Below are positions 6,572 through 7,661 of a DNA stretch of 7,661 nt, piece after piece; position 1 is the first letter of the stretch; the number at the start of each line of letters is the position of its first letter. Location of the stretch: assembly GCA_045124495.1 (NCBI GenBank), contig JBGVLX010000089.1, positions 1 through 7,661 on the forward strand, written 5' to 3'. The position numbers were made by a program, and so were the translations under genes. The DNA is from RGIG1668 sp045124495 (GTDB taxonomy: Bacteria > Bacillota > Clostridia > Lachnospirales > Lachnospiraceae). A model generated the notes under the pieces. That model made no database searches and was not told where the DNA came from. It was given only the letters and a program-made list of their open reading frames with translations.

Positions 6572-6719
6572 AATGGACTGTAACTGTTCACACGTGAACA
6601 GTGAAGTATTGGTTTCTGCATGCAAATTCGCTTCGCGAAGCACAAAACCCCCCTGAATTATGCTATTACGTAATCTGACAGCAAGTGTCAGGTTGCTGAG
6701 TGAACAGTAACAATGGACT
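6572..6719. mobile_element. MITE-like insertion (132 bp) with IS66-type ends and 8-bp target duplication
   Basis: The direct repeat AATGGACT occurs at 6572-6579 and 6712-6719. Exactly between them lies an element (6580-6711) with terminal inverted repeats GTAACTGTTCAC (6580-6591) and GTGAACAGTAAC (6700-6711), matching at 11 of 12 positions. IS66-family elements typically have ends beginning GTAA and make 8-bp duplications, so this is probably a non-autonomous IS66-type element. It encodes no transposase. Inside are many palindromes: ACTGTTCAC-AC-GTGAACAGT (6583-6602), TGCATGCA (6617-6624), GCTTCGCGAAGC (6630-6641), ATTACGTAAT (6665-6674) and CTGACA-GCAAG-TGTCAG (6675-6691). Confidence 0.75.
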
Positions 6720-6749
6720 TCTTTTTTGGGTTTATTTTAGTTATTTTTC

Positions 6750-6778
6750 TCGACATTTTTTATCAGATGTTGTAAAAT
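6750..6778 (+). promoter_or_regulatory. Sigma-A-type promoter for the chemoreceptor gene
   Basis: TCGACA (6750-6755) as -35, a 17-bp spacer, and TAAAAT (6773-6778) as -10; each hexamer is one base off consensus. It begins 30 bp after the target duplication of the mobile element. I see no sigma-28/SigD-type motility promoter in the region. Confidence 0.6.
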
Positions 6779-6792
6779 AATTTCATCAATTG

Positions 6793-6819
6793 GCAAAGAT
6801 TCCGTTTCGGAATTCTTGC
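6793..6819 (+). other. Hairpin in the chemoreceptor 5' leader
   Basis: ATTCCG-TTT-CGGAAT (6799-6813) is a perfect 6-bp hairpin that can be extended through an internal loop by GCAA (6793-6796) with TTGC (6816-6819). It is not followed by a U-tract, so it is not a terminator; it may stabilise the mRNA or have no role. Confidence 0.4.
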
Positions 6820-6849
6820 GGTTAAAATATTTAGAAAGAGAGAAACTAT

Positions 6850-7661
6850 ATGAGTAAAACTACAGAAAAATCACGCAATAATTTTTATGCATTGACCTGT
6901 CATACAGTGATGGCAGTGATTCTTATCGTAGCCTATGCAATTGAAACCTTTGTAAAACATAGCCGTGAGCCATGGTATTTTCTTATTACTATTGTAACGG
7001 GAGCCGTTCCGGTTATTGTAGAACAGATTCTTTATAGGAAAAATAAGGAGTCTAAAGCCATAAAATATTGGTTGATGTACGGATTTTTGATTTTTTATGG
7101 ATTTTTGTTGTTCACAGCGCATAATTCTGTTACCTTTACCTATATTATTCTTATGGTAATGGTGATATCTGTATTTAATGATAAGAAATATGCCATACAA
7201 ATGAACGTGATTGTTGTAGCATTAAATGTGATACAGGTAGCCATAGGTGCCAGTACCGGTACTATGGGGTATGTGAATACTGCAAGTGCAGAAATTCAAA
7301 TTATTTTGTTGATTTTAATGGGAATCTTTTCTGTGGCATTGTCAGATGTATTAAATAAAAATAGTCAGCAGAAATTAGAGGCGGTAAAAGAGGAACAAAA
7401 TAAGTCTGAAGAAATGTATCAAAAGACCATTGCCATTGTGGCGAAGATGACAGAAAATATTGATGATATATATGGTAAATTAGAGGAGTTAACAAAGGCT
7501 TCGGAATATACCAAAAATGCCATGGAAGATGTATCACAAGGTTCAAATGATACTGCGCAGGCAGTTCAGAATCAGTTACTTCAAACCCAAAGCATTCAAG
7601 GCTTTTTACAGGAAGTAGACAGTGCAACGGATGTATTGTCAGAAGAAATGAAAAACACAAC
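6850..7661 (+). CDS. Methyl-accepting chemotaxis protein with multi-TM sensor region, N-terminal part (runs off window)
   Basis: The frame is open from ATG 6850 to the window end, giving 270 residues of an unfinished protein. Six hydrophobic segments are visible: about 13-32, 42-60, 74-90, 96-109, 117-135 and 149-168, with only short loops, so the sensor is membrane-embedded rather than a periplasmic-type ectodomain. A Lys/Glu-rich coiled coil follows (about 169-225) without an obvious HAMP domain, then AMEDVSQGSNDTAQAVQNQ (about 224-242) and further heptad-patterned Gln/Glu/Ser residues typical of the first methylation helix of chemoreceptors. The signalling hairpin would lie beyond the window. 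Chemoreceptors control CheA kinase and thus flagellar bias. The ribosome site is weak (AAAGAGAG), but the start is supported by the immediate change to a coding-like, membrane-protein pattern. The signal sensed is unknown. Confidence 0.82.
   Translation, partial: MSKTTEKSRNNFYALTCHTVMAVILIVAYAIETFVKHSREPWYFLITIVTGAVPVIVEQILYRKNKESKAIKYWLMYGFLIFYGFLLFTAHNSVTFTYIILMVMVISVFNDKKYAIQMNVIVVALNVIQVAIGASTGTMGYVNTASAEIQIILLILMGIFSVALSDVLNKNSQQKLEAVKEEQNKSEEMYQKTIAIVAKMTENIDDIYGKLEELTKASEYTKNAMEDVSQGSNDTAQAVQNQLLQTQSIQGFLQEVDSATDVLSEEMKNT

Noticed and set aside
6473..6583. Thirty-six-codon frame ending in the mobile element, which stays open if the element is removed
   Set aside because: No recognisable motif, no ribosome site, and the continued frame is just T-rich sequence. 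A faint likeness to the FtsX KxLRAVG signature (about 6539-6565) is too weak to call a permease remnant.
6332..6645. Overlapping minus-strand frames across the ATPase 2 tail and mobile element
   Set aside because: They cross the ATPase gene end, a terminator-like hairpin and the insertion junction; no family motif or plausible start signal.
6871..7660. Minus-strand frames opposite the chemoreceptor
   Set aside because: The plus-strand frame gives clear TM segments and a methylation helix; the opposite frames are antisense shadows of low-complexity composition.
1..7661. tRNA, rRNA, CRISPR array
   Set aside because: No tRNA-like cloverleaf, rRNA segment or regularly spaced direct-repeat array was seen on either strand by eye.

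Overview
The window looks like a chromosomal stretch from a low-GC Gram-positive gut-type anaerobe, most likely a Lachnospiraceae/Clostridia member. This rests on the AT-rich codon use, GGAGG-type ribosome binding sites, sigma-A-like promoters with extended -10 elements, tandem ABC-ATPase/FtsX-permease modules, an AAA-ATPase-like/PD-(D/E)XK protein of the kind multiplied in these genomes, and a chemoreceptor. The family-level placement is inference.

Layout, all genes on the + strand. (1) 1-294 is the C-terminal end of an FtsX-like permease (permease A). (2) 315-1001 is an ABC ATPase (copy 1) whose end overlaps by 8 bp the start of a full-length 821-residue, two-FtsX-domain permease B (994-3459). 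Together they are one exporter module directly behind permease A. (3) 3460-3731 holds a terminator, an AT-rich inverted repeat between 9-nt direct repeats, and a good promoter. It serves a stand-alone gene (3747-5327) for an AAA-ATPase-like protein with a C-terminal PD-(D/E)XK nuclease-like domain, closed by a strong hairpin terminator. (4) 5440-5676 is a regulatory region: a TTACA-N4-TGTAA inverted repeat, a degenerate second copy, an extended -10, and a ~145-nt leader able to fold into a long stem. It drives ABC ATPase copy 2 (5677-6363), which is 224/228 identical in protein to copy 1 but only about 89% identical in DNA. The homology to the first module stops four codons into the permease, so copy 2 has no permease beside it. 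(5) 6580-6711 is a 132-bp palindrome-rich element with 12-bp terminal inverted repeats and a perfect 8-bp target duplication: a MITE-like insertion with IS66-type ends. (6) A sigma-A-like promoter just beyond it precedes a multi-TM chemoreceptor gene (6850 onward) that runs off the window.

How the parts may work together (inference): the ATPases are almost interchangeable in protein, so copy 2, under its own apparently response-regulator-controlled promoter, could supply ATPase to the permease-B (or permease-A) machinery. The substrate is unknown; export or sensing of peptide antibiotics, lipids or lipoproteins is typical of the MacB/Bce-like superfamily. The AAA/nuclease-like gene is an independent transcription unit set inside this array, and the chemoreceptor is a separate unit.
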